Shown here in pieces: positions 1 through 7,436 of a stretch of DNA of 33,743 bases. The notes beneath the pieces are model-generated. The model did not search any database and was not told the origin of the DNA. It saw only the letters and a program-made list of their open reading frames with translations. The position numbers and the translations under genes were made by a program. The DNA is from an uncultured Sphingorhabdus sp. (GTDB taxonomy: Bacteria > Pseudomonadota > Alphaproteobacteria > Sphingomonadales > Sphingomonadaceae). Where the stretch lies: contig CAJQNR010000071.1 of the NCBI GenBank assembly GCA_905479715.1, positions 1 through 33,743 of the forward strand, given 5' to 3'. The first letter of the stretch is position 1. Each line of letters starts with the position of its first letter.

Positions 1-563
1 CGGCGGAGAGCGATGCTTCGACAACCCCGGATCAAGTCCGGGGACGAACGGTGACCCCACCAACCGGCCCCATCCTCGCCATGACCCCGCGCGGAAAACC
101 GCTGACACAGGCGCGTGTCCGCGAAATCGCAGCCGGTCCCGGCGTCACCATAATCTGCGGCCGTTTTGAAGGATTTGACGAGCGCCTGTTCGAGGGGCGC
201 GATATCGAGCAAGTCTCGATCGGCGACTATGTGCTTTCCGGCGGAGAAATGGGCGCCCTGGTGCTTTTAGATGCTTGCATTCGGCTGCTTCCCGGGGTAA
301 TGGGCGCGTCTTCTAGCGGAGATGAAGAGAGTTTCGAACACGGAATTCTGGAATATCCGCAATATACCCGACCTCAAATATGGGAAGGGCGTATGGTCCC
401 TGAAGTCTTGCGATCGGGGGATCATGCGAAAATAGCTGCTTGGCGGAAACAAAGGGCAGAGGAAGATACACGGCTAAGGCGGCCGGATTTATGGGAGCGT
501 CACAGGGACGCTCCGGATCAGTCGCCCTCTGGTGCGCAGGAAAAAGATAAAGATAAGGAATAG
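1..563 (+). CDS. trmD: tRNA (guanine37-N1)-methyltransferase TrmD, 5'-truncated by the window edge
   Basis: This is the C-terminal part of the SPOUT-class enzyme that methylates N1 of G37 in tRNAs from S-adenosylmethionine. The frame is open to the first base, so the true start lies outside the window; the GTG at 51 is internal. Visible family motifs are [21 protein letters not shown] (E. coli CGRYEGIDER) and [11 protein letters not shown], the last forming part of the SAM-binding knot, followed by [16 protein letters not shown] and the C-terminal helical domain with [11 protein letters not shown]. The tail is lysine/aspartate rich. The gene ends 3 nt before rplS, matching the conserved rpsP-rimM-trmD-rplS operon. 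Oddity: the residues just before MTPRGK are encoded by a palindromic repeat (25-43), so the interdomain segment may carry an in-frame insertion. Identity is certain; only the length of the insertion is unclear. Confidence 0.96.
   Translation, partial: AESDASTTPDQVRGRTVTPPTGPILAMTPRGKPLTQARVREIAAGPGVTIICGRFEGFDERLFEGRDIEQVSIGDYVLSGGEMGALVLLDACIRLLPGVMGASSSGDEESFEHGILEYPQYTRPQIWEGRMVPEVLRSGDHAKIAAWRKQRAEEDTRLRRPDLWERHRDAPDQSPSGAQEKDKDKE
25..43. repeat. Palindromic repeat element inside trmD
   Basis: The 19-bp sequence CCCCGGATCAAGTCCGGGG is an inverted repeat with CCCCGGA/TCCGGGG arms around TCAAG. Its reverse strand, CCCCGGACTTGATCCGGGG, resembles the small palindromic repeat that is very common in intergenic regions of sphingomonads and other alphaproteobacteria. 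Here it lies in frame within trmD and encodes roughly TPDQVRG. Flanks such as TTCGTC on the reverse strand also look like the repeat family. Only one copy occurs in this window, so repeat status rests on recognition, not on copies seen here. Confidence 0.6.
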
Positions 564-566
564 GTC

Positions 567-956
567 ATGAACCTGATTCAAACATTGGAAAAAGAAGCGG
601 TAGACGCATTTGTTGCTTCGAAAGAAGTTCCCGAATTCCGTGCTGGCGATACAGTGCGCGTCGGTGTTCGCGTCGTTGAAGGCGAACGCGTTCGTACCCA
701 GAATTACGAAGGTGTGTGCATCGCACGGACCAGTCGCGGCATGGGCTCCAATTTCACCGTACGCAAAATGTCGTTCGGCGAAGGCGTTGAGCGTGTGTTC
801 CCGCTTTACTCCCCGAATATTGAAAGCATTACCGTGGTTCGCCGCGGTATCGTGCGTCGTGCGAAGCTTTATTATCTTCGTGGTCTCACCGGTAAGCGCG
901 CTCGTATTGCGGAACGCCGTTTGAACCAGCCTACGAAAGGCACTGAAGCAAAATAA
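567..956 (+). CDS. rplS: 50S ribosomal protein L19
   Basis: A 129-residue L19, which sits at the 30S-50S interface of the large subunit. The family signature is clear: [33 protein letters not shown] is the SH3-like core, followed by a conserved basic stretch ([26 protein letters not shown]) near the C-terminus. Length is normal for alphaproteobacterial L19, with a slightly extended C-terminal tail. The ATG follows the purine-rich stretch GATAAGGAATAGG, in which the trmD stop is embedded. It is the last gene of the trmD operon and is followed by a hairpin terminator at 978-1016. Confidence 0.98.
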   Translation: MNLIQTLEKEAVDAFVASKEVPEFRAGDTVRVGVRVVEGERVRTQNYEGVCIARTSRGMGSNFTVRKMSFGEGVERVFPLYSPNIESITVVRRGIVRRAKLYYLRGLTGKRARIAERRLNQPTKGTEAK

Positions 957-977
957 AATACGCTTCATAACAGTTTC

Positions 978-1016
978 AAACAGCCGGTTCTCCCCACCAG
1001 GAAAGCCGGCTGTTTT
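978..1016 (+). terminator. Rho-independent terminator after rplS
   Basis: A 10-bp stem, AAACAGCCGG (978-987) with CCGGCTGTTT (1006-1015), encloses an 18-nt loop and runs into a T-rich 3' side (TGTTTTC). It lies 22 nt after the rplS stop and before asd, so asd is probably a separate transcript. Confidence 0.85.
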
Positions 1017-1040
1017 CATATCAGCCACGGGAAAAGTTTC

Positions 1041-2066
1041 ATGGGTTACAAAATTGTAGTTGTCGGCGCCACGGGCAATGTCGGACGCGAAATGCTGAAC
1101 GTTCTGGCAGAGCGCGAATTTCCTTATGACGAGATCGCCGCTGTCGCATCATCGCGGTCGCAGGGCAGCGAAATCGAGATTGGCGATACCGGCAAGATGC
1201 TCAAGGTCCAGAATATCGAGAATTTCGATTTTTCAGGCTGGGACATGGCCTTGTTCGCTGCCGGTTCGGGACCGACAAAGGAATATGCGCCCAAAGCCGC
1301 TGCCGCTGGCTGTGTCGTCATCGACAACAGCTCGCTCTATCGCATGGATCCCGACGTGCCGCTTATCGTGCCGGAAGTGAACCCGGAAGCGATCAGCGGC
1401 TATACCAAGCGCAATATCATCGCCAATCCCAATTGTTCGACCGCACAGATGGTTGTCGCGCTGAAACCGCTGCACGATGCGGCGATCATCAAGCGTGTCG
1501 TTGTCTCGACCTATCAGTCGGTGTCCGGCGCGGGCAAGGGCGGCATGGATGAACTGTTTGAACAGTCCCGCGCCATCTTCGTCGGCGACCCCAAGGAAAA
1601 TCACGTCTTTACCAAGCAGATCGCGTTCAACGTGATCCCGCACATCGACGTGTTCCTCGACGACGGTTCGACCAAGGAAGAGTGGAAGATGGTGGTCGAG
1701 ACCAAGAAAATTCTGGATTCGAAGATCAAGCTGTCCGCGACCTGCGTCCGTGTTCCGGTTTTTGTCGGTCACAGCGAATCGATCAACATTGAATTCGAAA
1801 AGGAACTGTCCGCAAAAGACGCGCAGAAAATCCTCCGTGATGCGCCCGGCATCATGCTGGTCGATAAGCGCGAGGACGAAGGCTATGTCACCCCGGTCGA
1901 ATGTGTCGGCGACGGCGCGACCTTCATCAGCCGCGTGCGGGAAGATCCGACGGTCGAAAACGGCCTGAACATCTGGTGCGTCAGCGACAATCTCCGCAAG
2001 GGCGCGGCGCTCAATGCCGTGCAGATCGCGGAACTGCTGGGCCGCAAGCATCTGAAAAAGGGCTAG
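1041..2066 (+). CDS. asd: Aspartate-semialdehyde dehydrogenase
   Basis: A 341-residue NADPH-dependent enzyme that reduces aspartyl phosphate to aspartate beta-semialdehyde, the branch point to lysine/DAP, threonine and methionine. The N-terminal Rossmann motif is VVVGATGNVGREML (residues 6-19). The catalytic cysteine is Cys132 in NPNCSTAQ and the substrate-binding histidine is His244 in VGHSESINIEF, both typical of the family. Length is normal. The ATG at 1041 gives the expected N-terminus; the ribosome-binding site is weak (GGGAAAAG). Its stop codon abuts the stop of the convergent efflux gene with no gap. Context worth noting: its product is also the co-substrate of the carboxynorspermidine synthase encoded at 28067-29284. 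Confidence 0.97.
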   Translation: MGYKIVVVGATGNVGREMLNVLAEREFPYDEIAAVASSRSQGSEIEIGDTGKMLKVQNIENFDFSGWDMALFAAGSGPTKEYAPKAAAAGCVVIDNSSLYRMDPDVPLIVPEVNPEAISGYTKRNIIANPNCSTAQMVVALKPLHDAAIIKRVVVSTYQSVSGAGKGGMDELFEQSRAIFVGDPKENHVFTKQIAFNVIPHIDVFLDDGSTKEEWKMVVETKKILDSKIKLSATCVRVPVFVGHSESINIEFEKELSAKDAQKILRDAPGIMLVDKREDEGYVTPVECVGDGATFISRVREDPTVENGLNIWCVSDNLRKGAALNAVQIAELLGRKHLKKG

Positions 2067-3623
2067 TCACTCCATCAGGGGTGCGGCTTCGGCTCCGGGC
2101 TTGGGTTTCTGCAACAGCAGAACCAGTGGAATGACGGCGATGGTGATCCACATCATCGCCCAATAATCGTCGAGATAGGCGATCATCGCCGCCTGTTTGT
2201 TGACCAGCGCGTCGACCATCATCAGTGCCTGGTCTCCCAGGCCCTGGAACCGGTCGGCGGTGCTGGCATCGATATTGTTGATTGTCGAGCCGGTCAGGTG
2301 GGATGCGAGGTCGCTGTGGCTGGTCTGGATATTCCTGCCAAGAAAGGCAGAGGCAACCGAGATGCCGACCGACGCGCCGATGCTGCGGAACAGGTTGAGC
2401 AGGCTCGACCCGTCGGTGCGCAAATGCGGTGGCAGGGAAGCGAAGGCCAGGGTATTCAGGGGGATGAACACCAGGCCCATGCCCATTCCCTGGACCAGAC
2501 CACTGACCACAAAGGGACGCCAGTCCATCTCCATCGACCACTGGCTCATCTGCCACATCGAAAAAGCGGCAATGGAAAACCCGGTGCCGACGAGAAGACG
2601 GGCATCGACTTTCCCGACCAGCCTTCCGGCGACCGCCATGCTGAGCAGGATGCCGACGCCGCGCGGCGCCAGCAGCAGACCGGTATCGATGACCGGATAG
2701 CCGTAGAGATTCTGCATCATCGGGGGGAGCAGCGCCATATTGGCGAACATCACGACGCCGATGACGATCATGAAGAACAGGCTGGTGGCAAAGCTGCGGT
2801 TGGTCAGCATTTCCTTCGCGAATAATGCGGTTTTCGATGTCGCCATCTGCACCGCGAAAACCCAGAATGCGGCGATGGCAATCGCCGTTTCGATACGGAT
2901 TTCCCAACTGTCAAACCAGTCAAGCTGGGTGCCCCGGTCGAGCAGCAGCTGGAGACTGCCCAGTCCGACGGCAAGCGCCCAGAAGCCGAGATGATCGAAC
3001 TTTCGCCGGAACACCGGCTTTTCGGGCAAGAGCGCCCATAGCGCCGCGATGGTCGCGGCTCCGATCGGAACGTTGACGTAAAAGCACCAGCGCCAGCTAT
3101 AATTTTCCGTCAGCCAGCCGCCGATGATCGGACCCATGATCGGTCCGATCATGATCCCCATGCCCCATATCGCCATCGCACGGGCATGCCGTTCCGGTGG
3201 ATTGATGTCGAGCATGACGGTCTGCGCAAGCGGTGCTATGAAGGCGCCGCTGATGCCCTGCAAAACACGGAAGGCAACCATTTCTTCGAGACTGGTGGCC
3301 AGCCCGCAGAGCATCGATGCCAGGACAAAGCCGCCAACCGAAATCAGAAAAAGCTGACGGCCGCCGATCCGGTCGGCGAGCCAGCCGGTGATCGGCATGG
3401 CGATAGCGGAGGCGATAATATAGCTGGTGAGTACCCAGGTTACCGTGTCCAGCGACGCGCCGAGGCTGTTCTGCATATGCGGCAACGCAACATTGGCGAT
3501 CGTCGAGTCGAGAATCTGGATGATCGAAGCGCCCATGACTGCAACGGTCAAAAGCGCGCGGTTCAGGGGCGTGATGCTGATTTCCGGTCTGAAATCGTCG
3601 GCAGCAGCGGCGGCGGATGCCAT
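2067..3623 (-). CDS. emrB: DHA2-family drug:H+ antiporter, EmrB/QacA type
   Basis: A 518-residue inner-membrane major facilitator of the 14-TM DHA2 group, which exports hydrophobic toxic compounds by proton exchange. The sequence shows motif A after TM2 (GWLADRIGGRQLFL), the N-terminal family segment IIQILDSTIANVALPHMQ, the antiporter motif C (GPIMGPIIGGWL) in TM5 and the WRWCFYVNVPIG segment that follows it. The C-terminal extension after the last TM is short. Its ATG immediately follows the stop of the membrane-fusion gene (0 nt gap), so the two are co-translated and should form an EmrAB-type pump with an outer-membrane channel. No channel gene is present here. Substrate cannot be told from sequence. 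Confidence 0.93.
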   Translation of the reverse strand: MASAAAAADDFRPEISITPLNRALLTVAVMGASIIQILDSTIANVALPHMQNSLGASLDTVTWVLTSYIIASAIAMPITGWLADRIGGRQLFLISVGGFVLASMLCGLATSLEEMVAFRVLQGISGAFIAPLAQTVMLDINPPERHARAMAIWGMGIMIGPIMGPIIGGWLTENYSWRWCFYVNVPIGAATIAALWALLPEKPVFRRKFDHLGFWALAVGLGSLQLLLDRGTQLDWFDSWEIRIETAIAIAAFWVFAVQMATSKTALFAKEMLTNRSFATSLFFMIVIGVVMFANMALLPPMMQNLYGYPVIDTGLLLAPRGVGILLSMAVAGRLVGKVDARLLVGTGFSIAAFSMWQMSQWSMEMDWRPFVVSGLVQGMGMGLVFIPLNTLAFASLPPHLRTDGSSLLNLFRSIGASVGISVASAFLGRNIQTSHSDLASHLTGSTINNIDASTADRFQGLGDQALMMVDALVNKQAAMIAYLDDYWAMMWITIAVIPLVLLLQKPKPGAEAAPLME

Positions 3624-4739
3624 TTATTTGCCCTTGGAGCGGATATCGACGGTCACTTCGGCCGACAGTCCTGCGATCAGCGGACGGGGGGAGGGATCAT
3701 CAATCGCAATGCGGACGGGCACCCGCTGGGTTACCTTGACCCAGTTGCCGGTTGCATTTTGTGCGGGAAGAACCGAAAATTCGCTGCCGGTGCCGGCACC
3801 GATGCTTTCGACATGGCCTTTCAGCTTGATATCCGGATAGGCATCAAAGCTTATTTCGGCTTTTTGCCCCACTTTCATCTCGGTCAGATCGGTTTCCTTG
3901 AAATTGGCTTCGACCCAGCTTTTCTGGTCCGCCACAATCGTGAGGGCCGGCAATCCGCTGACCATCATCTGGCCGATCTGGAGACGGTCCGCCTGGGCCA
4001 CGCGGCCCGAGGACGGCGCCCGCACGACGGTACGGGACAGGTTCAACTGGGCCTGTTCCCGCTGGACTCTTGCCGCTGCGATGGCGGGATTTTCGCCGGG
4101 CATGGAACGGGCATTGGCGGCCAGACTATGGGCTTCCGCTGCGTCGGCCTGGGCCTGCCGCAGTTCTTCGCGTGCCTGTTTGACGGCATGCTCGGCTGCA
4201 TCAAAGGCAGCTTTGGTCGTGAAACCCCGCGCCATCAGCGCGCGTTGGCGCTCCAGAGTGACCTCGGCAAAGCCGATATTCTCCCGTGCTGCAGAGATAT
4301 CAACATCGCTTCCGCTGGCGCTGGTCCGCAAGGCCGCGACCTGCACTTCCGCACTTGCAATGGCCGCATTGGCCTGGGCAAGGGCGATTTCGAAAGGTGC
4401 AGGGTCGATCCGGAACAGGATATCGCCTTGCTTGACCATGTCATTCTCGCCAACATTCACCTCGATGATCCTGCCACCCACTTCGGCGGCAACGGAAACC
4501 TGGTCCTGCTGGACATAGGCATTGTCGGTCGACACGCTCAGTCCGCTGATCAGCCAGAAATATCCGGCGATGGCAATCAGGGCCAGCGGCACGCTCGCCA
4601 TGACCAGCCAGCGTCCCCAGCGGCGTTTCGCCCGGGCGGGAGGGCTATCGCCGATAGCGGTTCTGTCCTGATCATCGTCAGACAGGGGTTCGGGGCTATC
4701 ATCATGTTCGGAAATATTCTGGGATTCTAGCATGTCCAT
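3624..4739 (-). CDS. emrA: EmrA/HlyD-family membrane fusion protein
   Basis: A 371-residue periplasmic adaptor of the EmrAB type. The acidic cytoplasmic N-terminus (residues 1-35) is followed by a basic stretch (RAKRRWGR), a single TM anchor at about 44-64, and the lipoyl-like half motif NAYVQQDQVSVAAEVGGRIIEVNVGENDMVKQGDILFRIDP. Next come a long alpha-helical hairpin (about 115-215, rich in A/E/Q/R), the second lipoyl half (RAPSSGRVAQADRLQIGQMM) and a beta-barrel domain. It starts with a TGATG overlap with the upstream marR stop and ends directly at the emrB start, giving a marR-emrA-emrB operon. A second in-frame ATG lies two codons downstream and could be used instead. Confidence 0.93.
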   Translation of the reverse strand: MDMLESQNISEHDDSPEPLSDDDQDRTAIGDSPPARAKRRWGRWLVMASVPLALIAIAGYFWLISGLSVSTDNAYVQQDQVSVAAEVGGRIIEVNVGENDMVKQGDILFRIDPAPFEIALAQANAAIASAEVQVAALRTSASGSDVDISAARENIGFAEVTLERQRALMARGFTTKAAFDAAEHAVKQAREELRQAQADAAEAHSLAANARSMPGENPAIAAARVQREQAQLNLSRTVVRAPSSGRVAQADRLQIGQMMVSGLPALTIVADQKSWVEANFKETDLTEMKVGQKAEISFDAYPDIKLKGHVESIGAGTGSEFSVLPAQNATGNWVKVTQRVPVRIAIDDPSPRPLIAGLSAEVTVDIRSKGK

Positions 4740-5191
4740 CAGGCTCCCTGCTCCGGTTGTTTCGTATCACATGCCTTGCGCGACAAATTCTGGCGTATGC
4801 GTTCGACCAGTCCGGCCAGTTGCGCGCGTTCATCGGCACTCAGTCCGTCCTGCGCTTCATCGGCCAGTAGTGCGGAGGCCGTGCGCAATTCATCAATGAG
4901 CGGCAAGGCTTTATCCTCGAGATAAAGGCACCATGCACGGCGGTCATCCGGATCCTGACGGCGGCTGAGCATTCCTGCGTCGGCTAGCCGGTCGATCATC
5001 CGGGACAGGGTTATCGGCTCGACCTCCAGAAATTCCGCCAGCTTGCTCTGGTTGCTTCCCTCGTTGCGGGCGAGATAGGCAAGCAGGCGCCATTGCATTG
5101 CGGTGACGCCGCTATGCCTTACGCGCTCGTTCAGTTCCCTGCGGAACATGCGCGCCGTATCATGGATCAGAAAGCCGATGGTTTCGCTCAT
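4739..5191 (-). CDS. MarR-family transcriptional regulator
   Basis: A 150-residue winged-helix repressor. The HTH is seen in GVTAMQWRLLAYLARNEGSNQSKLAEFLEVEPITLSRMIDRLADAGMLSRRQDPDDRRAWCLYL, with the wing motif DPDDRRAW typical of MarR. I chose the ATG at 5191 (MSETIGFLI) because MarR proteins begin shortly before this helix; a longer open frame runs to 5278 but would cover the divergent promoter region. There is no Shine-Dalgarno sequence before this ATG. It is first in an operon with emrA and emrB, so it probably represses its own operon and perhaps the divergent isomerase gene at 5272, and is released by a phenolic or other toxic ligand (inference from family). Confidence 0.9.
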   Translation of the reverse strand: MSETIGFLIHDTARMFRRELNERVRHSGVTAMQWRLLAYLARNEGSNQSKLAEFLEVEPITLSRMIDRLADAGMLSRRQDPDDRRAWCLYLEDKALPLIDELRTASALLADEAQDGLSADERAQLAGLVERIRQNLSRKACDTKQPEQGA

Positions 5192-5217
5192 AAGTGGAGA
5201 TATAATAGCAATGCTTA

Positions 5218-5235
5218 CTAATCGCAAATTATTAG
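5218..5235. promoter_or_regulatory. Candidate MarR operator in the divergent promoter
   Basis: An 18-bp dyad CTAAT-N8-ATTAG lies in the 80-nt space between marR (-) and the isomerase gene (+). Size and symmetry fit MarR operators, and the location could serve both genes. A second short dyad AGCA-A-TGCT lies at 5207-5215. Assignment is by position and symmetry only. Confidence 0.35.
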
Positions 5236-5271
5236 GCTTGCGAAGATTGCAATCGACGGTACGATATCGCC

Positions 5272-5919
5272 ATGACATTGAAAGCAGACGTATATTGGTC
5301 GTTCCGTTCGCCCTACAGCTATCTGGCGACCCGGCGTTATGTAGCGCTCACGCAGGAATATGACCTGCAGATCAACCAGCGTTTCGTTTATCCGCTGGCG
5401 ATCCGCGAACCGGATTTTTTCGAGAAAAACCATCCCAACTGGCTGGGCTATGTGTTCAAGGATATATTCCGGGTTGCCCAGTATATGGGGATCCCGATGG
5501 CACCACCAAATCCCGATCCGATCGTGCAGGATATAGCGACCCGCAAGATCGCCGCCGAACAGCCCTATATTTTTGAACTGACCCGGATGGGGCAGGCGGC
5601 GTCGCGGCGCGGCAAGGGGCTCGAATTTGCCAATGAGGTTTCCCAGTTGATCTGGGGCGGAACCGCTGGCTGGCATGAAGGGAACCATCTGGAAAAGGCA
5701 GCGGAGCGAGCCGGGCTTGATCTGACCGAACTTCAGGTTGAAGCCTCAACCCAGGCCGAAGGGCTGGACGCGGAAATTGCCGAGAATCAGGCTGCACTGG
5801 AAGCAGCAGGCCACTGGGGCGTGCCGACTCTGGTGTTCGATGGCGAGCCATTTTTCGGGCAGGACCGGATTGAACTGGCGGTCTGGCGGATGGAACAGAA
5901 GGGATTGAAGAAGCGCTAG
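5272..5919 (+). CDS. DsbA-fold oxidoreductase of the 2-hydroxychromene-2-carboxylate isomerase / kappa-GST family
   Basis: A 215-residue thioredoxin-fold protein. The N-terminal active-site segment SFRSPYSYLA has serine (Ser13) where DsbA has its CxxC, as in HCCA isomerases and kappa-class glutathione transferases. The helical insertion fills about residues 60-165. The cis-proline loop is GVPTLVFDGEPFFGQDRIE near the C-terminus. HCCA isomerases act in naphthalene and related aromatic degradation, but many chromosomal homologues have no known substrate and no aromatic catabolic genes are seen here. Divergent pairing with a MarR-Emr efflux operon suggests a glutathione-dependent detoxification role, which is inference. 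Confidence 0.85.
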   Translation: MTLKADVYWSFRSPYSYLATRRYVALTQEYDLQINQRFVYPLAIREPDFFEKNHPNWLGYVFKDIFRVAQYMGIPMAPPNPDPIVQDIATRKIAAEQPYIFELTRMGQAASRRGKGLEFANEVSQLIWGGTAGWHEGNHLEKAAERAGLDLTELQVEASTQAEGLDAEIAENQAALEAAGHWGVPTLVFDGEPFFGQDRIELAVWRMEQKGLKKR

Positions 5920-6090
5920 GTTTTCGGCGCTTTCCTACATCGGGTTAAATCACTAGGCTGGGCTCACGGCCATATATATTTGCTGGCAAGCGATTCTGTT
6001 CGTGGCGACCCCATTGAATGAAAATCCGCGTCACGAAAAACCGTTCCTTGGCCTGAACTTTGACGAACTTTGGATGATGAAAGTCAATCG

Positions 6091-6843
6091 ATGACCGCAA
6101 AAAAATGGGATTTTTCATCCTTTGACGGGGTAAAGCTCAAAATCCATGAAATGGGCGAAGGCCGTCCGGTGATCCTGCTCCATGGCCTGTTCTCCAATGC
6201 CCATACCAATTGGATCAAATTTGGTCATGCGCAGACGCTGGCGGATGCCGGGTTCCGGGTGATCATGCCCGATCTGCGCGCCCATGGCGAAAGCGCGGCG
6301 CCACATGATCCTGCGGCTTATCCCGAGGATGTCCTGGTCAAGGATGTGCTGGCACTGATCGCGCATCTGCAACTCGACGATTATGATCTGGGCGGCTTCT
6401 CGCTCGGCGCGCGGACGACGGCCAAGCTGCTCGTCACCGGTGCGGAGCCGGGCAAGGCTATATTGGCGGGCATGGGACTGGAAGGACTGTCCGGATGGGC
6501 ACGGCGTCAAGAGTTTTTTCAGCAAGCAATCCGGCTCAGGGACACGGCCAAGCGGGGCGATCCGCACTGGATGGCGATCCAGTTCATGAAAAGCCAGAAG
6601 GTCGATCCGGTTGCGGCGTCCCATCTGCTCCGGACCTTCGCTGATTTGGAACCGGAGGCATTGTCGGCTATTGAAATGCCCGTCCTGGTGCTCTGCGGTT
6701 CGGAAGATCGTGACAACGGGGATCCCGAGAAACTGGCGGCGCTTCTGGCCCAGGGGCGGCATGTGGTCATTCCCGGAACCCATATGAGCAGTGTTACCAA
6801 AACAGAAATGGGGCAGGAGATGTTGCGCTTTCTGACCGAATAG
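6091..6843 (+). CDS. Alpha/beta hydrolase
   Basis: A 250-residue single-domain hydrolase. The oxyanion-hole segment HGLFSNA follows the first core strand VILLHG; the nucleophile is Ser104 in GFSLGAR; the probable acid is in LCGSEDRDNGD; and the catalytic histidine is in IPGTHMSSV. No signal peptide is seen, so it is probably cytoplasmic. I prefer the ATG at 6091 over an in-frame TTG at 6070; neither has a strong ribosome-binding site. It lies 8 nt upstream of an unknown membrane protein gene, which implies co-transcription. Substrate is unknown; the triad is complete, so it should be active. The 150 nt before it (5920-6069) hold no gene that I can see. Confidence 0.88.
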   Translation: MTAKKWDFSSFDGVKLKIHEMGEGRPVILLHGLFSNAHTNWIKFGHAQTLADAGFRVIMPDLRAHGESAAPHDPAAYPEDVLVKDVLALIAHLQLDDYDLGGFSLGARTTAKLLVTGAEPGKAILAGMGLEGLSGWARRQEFFQQAIRLRDTAKRGDPHWMAIQFMKSQKVDPVAASHLLRTFADLEPEALSAIEMPVLVLCGSEDRDNGDPEKLAALLAQGRHVVIPGTHMSSVTKTEMGQEMLRFLTE

Positions 6844-6851
6844 GAGGAATT

Positions 6852-7379
6852 ATGGCGAGCTTGTACAACTGGCGCAATTTCTGGATATTCTGGGGCGGCG
6901 GCATGGCGCTGTTTATCTATCTGGTTGTATCAGGCGGGGTGCTCCAAACATCTGTCGCTCCCAACGGAATATTGGATCACCAAAGTGCTGCTACGGCGGC
7001 AACGGTGAACGCGATCCAGCAAAGCTGGGCCGATGCCGGCGTGCTGGATCTCGCGCGCTGGGGCATGATCGCCGACCTCATATTCATCACCCTCTATATG
7101 TCCGGCGGGATTATCGGCGGACGACTCCTCTGGCAGCGCGCCAAATCACCAACGCTGAAGAAAATCGGCTTGCTCTGCGTATTGGTCTATTTTCTCTTTG
7201 GCCTGACCGATTATATTGAAACCGTCAGCCAGCTGATCCAGCTTGTCCGCGGGCAGGGCAGCGACATGCTCGCCGCCACGGCGGCGCTGGTAAAACCGGT
7301 GAAAGTCATCGCCTGGATTGTCGGTACCATTATGATGCTGGTCGCGCTTGTCTGGCGATGGCGCGAAACGCGGACTTGA
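6852..7379 (+). CDS. Hypothetical four-TM membrane protein
   Basis: A 175-residue protein that I do not recognise. Four hydrophobic segments are visible, at about residues 10-31, 72-92, 104-122 and 148-168, with a polar loop of about 40 residues between TM1 and TM2 and an arginine-rich C-terminus (WRWRETRT). The arrangement places both ends on the same side, probably cytoplasmic. The start is well supported by TAGGAGGAATT just before the ATG; that site overlaps the stop of the upstream hydrolase, so translation is probably linked. No catalytic motif is seen. Confidence 0.85.
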   Translation: MASLYNWRNFWIFWGGGMALFIYLVVSGGVLQTSVAPNGILDHQSAATAATVNAIQQSWADAGVLDLARWGMIADLIFITLYMSGGIIGGRLLWQRAKSPTLKKIGLLCVLVYFLFGLTDYIETVSQLIQLVRGQGSDMLAATAALVKPVKVIAWIVGTIMMLVALVWRWRETRT

Positions 7380-7436
7380 CCGGCAGCCAATAAAGTTTCA
7401 ATTCCAACCAAAATAACCAATGCTGAGGATGACAAT

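Noticed and set aside
3186-4730. 514-codon open frame on the plus strand opposite the efflux genes
   Set aside because: Antisense to emrA and emrB, whose family motifs are clear; no family resemblance in the translation.
5192-5278. Longer MarR start at 5278
   Set aside because: It would include the divergent promoter region and the start of the isomerase gene; family length fits the ATG at 5191.
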